DNA from: an uncultured Planctomycetota bacterium
Lineage (GTDB): Bacteria > Planctomycetota > SZUA-567 > JAFGNG01
Direction: 5' to 3'
NCBI GenBank assembly: GCA_947311175.1
Contig: CAMZKK010000022.1
Location: forward strand, 1 to 16,731
Length of the DNA stretch: 16,731 nucleotides
A program made the translations under genes and the position numbers. The notes under the pieces are model-generated. The model ran no database searches. It saw only the letters and a program-made list of their open reading frames with translations, and had not been told where the DNA came from. Shown here in pieces: positions 14,073 to 16,731 of the stretch. Each line of letters opens with the position of its first letter. The first letter of the stretch is position 1.

Positions 14073-15963
14073 TTGCAGTCTTCAGCTCCTTATTGGGTAA
14101 TTTAACTTTACTATTAAACAAATAATCTTTCCATTTTATAATCGCACTTTTAAGTCCGGCTTCAGTTTCCCCATGGTAATAACCAAAACTTTTACCAAAA
14201 GTAGAACGAAGTGCCAAGGCAGCATGATACCGAATATTAGGATTAACATCATTCAACGCAGGCAATAGGCTAGCCACCATCCTTGGAGTTCCAACTTCTC
14301 TTACAATCATAATTGCCATCATCCTTGCCCGTTGATCAGGAGAGTTTACTATTTCAAGTGCAGCTGCCGCTCCATTTTCACCAGCAGCAATCAATTTTAT
14401 TTTTGCCTTAACTGCAGTTTTATACTTAGTAAATTCTAACATCTTGGCAAGGTCAGACAGATTACTTGAACTTTCAACCACCACATCATGTTGCCCGGTG
14501 AAAGATTTTTTCTTGATTATAATTGGCTCTGGACCACTCTCAAATGGGTTTTTACCTATTGAATTTCGCAACTGTTCTTTTCCTGTTTGATAATCAGCGT
14601 ATGAATTCAAATAATCTACTTTTGCGAAAAATGCTCCTATCTTAGCACTAATAAGCTCGTCATTCTTTGTTTTATCTTTTTTGACTTGTGATTCTAAGGT
14701 TTTAACTAAATCATTTTGTACCCTTGAAATCTCAGAATAAGCAATGCATTTTTTCGCAGCGGCATGATACTTTATTAAAGCCAACCTAACTTGAGCAACA
14801 ATCCCTATTGCAAGTGCCACTCGTTTATTTTTAACAACTTCAAGCTCAAGCCGATTTCTTCTTTTTTCAGAAATTCGTGCTGGGAGCTCAAAGATTTCAT
14901 AAGCAGCCTTAACTCCTAAGTTATACCAGTAATTGGCATAAAGATGAGGGTTGTTATCCCAATTATGCTCAAGGACAAATGCAGGAGAAGGCAAAAGTTT
15001 TAATATTGCAATCCGAACATTATCTTCTGAAATTTTCTCTTTATAATCTGCCATATATAATTCAGGTCGATTTAATAGAGCTTCTTCTTCGAGCTTTTTT
15101 ATGTCATACCTATCATAGCTGTCAATATATGGAACTTCAATATCACTAAACGAAATCTTGACATTAGGCATAATTCCTAACAAAGAAGAAAATTCTGTCT
15201 TTGCTTTATACACTTCGTGCTTATAAGTTTTTAAAATTTTAGCTGTCTGTAACATTTCTTTGTGAATATTCAAGCCATTTTCACGAGAAAGTTTCTTTGC
15301 TTTTATTTGTTTTTTAATTCTTTCATCCCTACTAAAAATCAACTTGTTAATCTCAACCGCATCTATAGCGGCCGAGCTATTTGTAAGATTTCTCCAATAT
15401 GATCGAGTAACATTAAGAGTTAATTCTTGTATTGCTTTTTTATGCTCCAATTTAGTTATTTTTTCTTGTTTTTCTGACTGCTTGGCAGAAACATAACTTA
15501 CCCCAAAATCTAGTAAGTTCCAAACGGCACCAAGAGAATATTTGCGATTATTGGTTTCTGATGAGTAGGAATAGTCTAAAGATTCTTCCCCGGTTTCAAG
15601 ATTTCTAAATTGCGATGACGAATTTTGATTACGGCTTGTTTGGTTTAATTCAAGCTTCATCTTCGGAAGTACCTTAAGCCAAGCAGCTCTCTTTTCTCCC
15701 TTTTTTATATCTTGCTTGCACTTTATAATGGCATTCTGCAAATTGTATTTTAAAGCAAAATGTTTCGCAGTATCTAAATCAAACCTTTCGTTTAACTCCT
15801 GAGCTTCACTACTAGGAAGAATCAAGTCTTTGGAAATATTTTTTTCTCGCTCTTGTTCCGCACTACCATAACACCCAATTATAGAAACAACCAACCCGGC
15901 ACTCATAATACAGAGTGCAAATTTTACGACAACTGCTTTTGAAAATTTGAAAGTCTTATTCAC
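14059..15963 (-). CDS. TolC-family outer-membrane lipoprotein fused to C-terminal HEAT-like repeats
   Basis: A 634-residue protein. The signal peptide ends in lipobox IIGC (C31). Residues about 60-470 are TolC/OEP: FDLDTAKHFALKYNLQNAII and AWLKVLPKMKLEL in the first half, RPELYMADYKEKISEDNVRIAILKLLPSPAFVLEHNW with NPHLYANYWYNLG in the second, then FFAKVDYLNSYADYQTGKEQLRNSIGK. Residues about 500-610 are an extra module of HEAT-like helical repeats: GENGAAAALEIVNSPDQRARMMAIMIVREVG, VASLLPALNDVNPNIRYHAALALRSTF, then a basic tail. The OEP C-terminus faces the periplasm, so the HEAT module should too, perhaps docking a partner. Translation starts at GTG 15963 with GGAG 7 nt away; the GTGA overlap couples it to the upstream gene. 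Confidence 0.87.
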   Translation of the reverse strand: MNKTFKFSKAVVVKFALCIMSAGLVVSIIGCYGSAEQEREKNISKDLILPSSEAQELNERFDLDTAKHFALKYNLQNAIIKCKQDIKKGEKRAAWLKVLPKMKLELNQTSRNQNSSSQFRNLETGEESLDYSYSSETNNRKYSLGAVWNLLDFGVSYVSAKQSEKQEKITKLEHKKAIQELTLNVTRSYWRNLTNSSAAIDAVEINKLIFSRDERIKKQIKAKKLSRENGLNIHKEMLQTAKILKTYKHEVYKAKTEFSSLLGIMPNVKISFSDIEVPYIDSYDRYDIKKLEEEALLNRPELYMADYKEKISEDNVRIAILKLLPSPAFVLEHNWDNNPHLYANYWYNLGVKAAYEIFELPARISEKRRNRLELEVVKNKRVALAIGIVAQVRLALIKYHAAAKKCIAYSEISRVQNDLVKTLESQVKKDKTKNDELISAKIGAFFAKVDYLNSYADYQTGKEQLRNSIGKNPFESGPEPIIIKKKSFTGQHDVVVESSSNLSDLAKMLEFTKYKTAVKAKIKLIAAGENGAAAALEIVNSPDQRARMMAIMIVREVGTPRMVASLLPALNDVNPNIRYHAALALRSTFGKSFGYYHGETEAGLKSAIIKWKDYLFNSKVKLPNKELKTANVQL

Positions 15964-16731
15964 TCGATAACTCCACTTATATTAGAACTGTTGTTTTTTA
16001 AATATTCACACCACTTTGCAATCGCAATTTTTCTATTTTTAATATTCGCATTAAAGTTAAATCCAAAATTCTGCTTAAACTCACGATGCAACGCCATGAT
16101 TGCGTAATAGCGATTTCTAGAGTATCTATCTGACAGTGCAGGTAAAAGTCTCGCCACTTGAGCACTTGTTCCTACCTTCGCAACAATCTGAATAACCCTA
16201 ACTCTTGCATTTTGATTTTTGGAATCCAACATCTCTAAAGCTGCCTCTGCCCCATTCTCTCCTTCTCTAATCAATCTGTCTTTTGCCACCATTGCTAATG
16301 TTGTGTTATAATCTTCAAGGAGTTTCGCCACTTCAGACAAAGAATCAATTGCATTCACTTGCTTATTTTCTTCAACCCTATTTTGCACCAACTCTGGCAA
16401 CTCAGTATATGACTTACCGAAAATACCATAAGTCTGCTGGGTGTCAACAAACTTACGCAAACGTTCAAGTTCAAGTTTTTTAAGTTGTGCTAATGGATTT
16501 TCAATTACTTTACCTGTTTCATCAACAGTAACAGCTGTAATTATTGGCAATTTTCTTTTTGAATCGACCAAGTCACGACCAATTGTCGTTTTAATCCTTC
16601 CAATCGTAATTAGAAGGTCGGAATACGCGTTTACATAATTTAAGTTTGCAAAAAAAGTATCTACTCTTGTCTTCAACAATGCATCCTCTGTAAGTTTTCC
16701 CTTAAAGAACAAACCCTCACTGATGTCAAGC
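15960..16731 (-). CDS. TolC-family protein with C-terminal HEAT-like repeats (5' part beyond window)
   Basis: The frame is open to the window edge, so only the last 256 residues are seen; a TTG at 16712 could be read as a start but the sequence before it (LDISEGL) continues the same domain. The visible part starts in the final coiled-coil of an OEP repeat: LLKTRVDTFFANLNYVNAYSDLLITIGRIKTTIGRDL aligns with the same position in both downstream paralogues. A linker of about 90 residues leads to HEAT-like repeats: GENGAEAALEMLDSKNQNARVRVIQIVAKVG, VARLLPALSDRYSRNRYYAIMALHREF and a closing IAIAKWCEYL, closely similar to the neighbour's module. It is the first of three coupled paralogues; the operon promoter lies outside. 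Confidence 0.83.
   Translation of the reverse strand, partial: LDISEGLFFKGKLTEDALLKTRVDTFFANLNYVNAYSDLLITIGRIKTTIGRDLVDSKRKLPIITAVTVDETGKVIENPLAQLKKLELERLRKFVDTQQTYGIFGKSYTELPELVQNRVEENKQVNAIDSLSEVAKLLEDYNTTLAMVAKDRLIREGENGAEAALEMLDSKNQNARVRVIQIVAKVGTSAQVARLLPALSDRYSRNRYYAIMALHREFKQNFGFNFNANIKNRKIAIAKWCEYLKNNSSNISGVIE

Noticed and set aside
1..16731. CRISPR arrays, insertion sequences, prophage or integrase genes
   Set aside because: No regularly spaced direct repeats, transposase motifs, phage genes or attachment-site duplications were seen; the partial tRNA has no adjacent integrase in this window.

Overview
The window is roughly two-thirds A+T and looks like the chromosome of an anaerobic or microaerobic Gram-negative bacterium. 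Outer-membrane machinery (a TonB-dependent receptor, TonB, and three TolC-family genes of which the two with visible N-termini are lipoproteins) shows a double envelope. A reverse-type rubrerythrin and a Cys-rich DUF6485-like miniprotein fit an oxygen-sensitive lifestyle. LamG and HEAT domains on envelope proteins recall PVC-type lineages (Lentisphaerae, Omnitrophica and similar), but that placement is inference and no rRNA is present to settle it.

Layout. (1) 1-214: the 5' half of an initiator tRNA-fMet on the minus strand, cut by the window edge, sharing a divergent promoter region with (2) a DHH/DHHA1 phosphoesterase (215-1114). (3) 1211-6965: a complete corrinoid-uptake operon. A promoter, a cobalamin riboswitch and an intrinsic terminator precede a BtuB-like receptor, a dedicated TonB, a BtuF-like binding protein, an ABC ATPase and a FecCD/BtuC permease. 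The receptor brings B12 across the outer membrane using TonB, BtuF captures it, and BtuCD moves it into the cytoplasm; the riboswitch stops transcription when B12 is plentiful. No exbB/exbD is in the window. (4) 6966-7345: a structured intergenic region. (5) 7346-9178: RNase III, a Gfo/Idh/MocA oxidoreductase and a 50-residue Cys-rich protein, closely spaced. (6) 9282-9890: an unrecognised 202-residue protein.

(7) 9891-10310: an intergenic region holding the most interesting signal. A near-perfect sigma-54 promoter is followed, at the right distance, by about 100 nt ending in an intrinsic terminator, with no ORF. The predicted small RNA has a 5' hairpin, an exposed C-rich stretch complementary to Shine-Dalgarno sequences, and a strong terminator hairpin. 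A separate sigma-70 promoter then drives (8) reverse rubrerythrin (10311-10856). A bidirectional terminator divides it from (9) a convergent SIS-domain 6-phospho-3-hexuloisomerase (minus strand), which is divergent from (10) an anchored LamG-domain protein (11569-12531).

(11) 12612-16731, minus strand: three overlapping tandem paralogues of the TolC outer-membrane efflux family. The upstream two carry C-terminal HEAT-like repeats and the last does not. The first is cut by the window edge.
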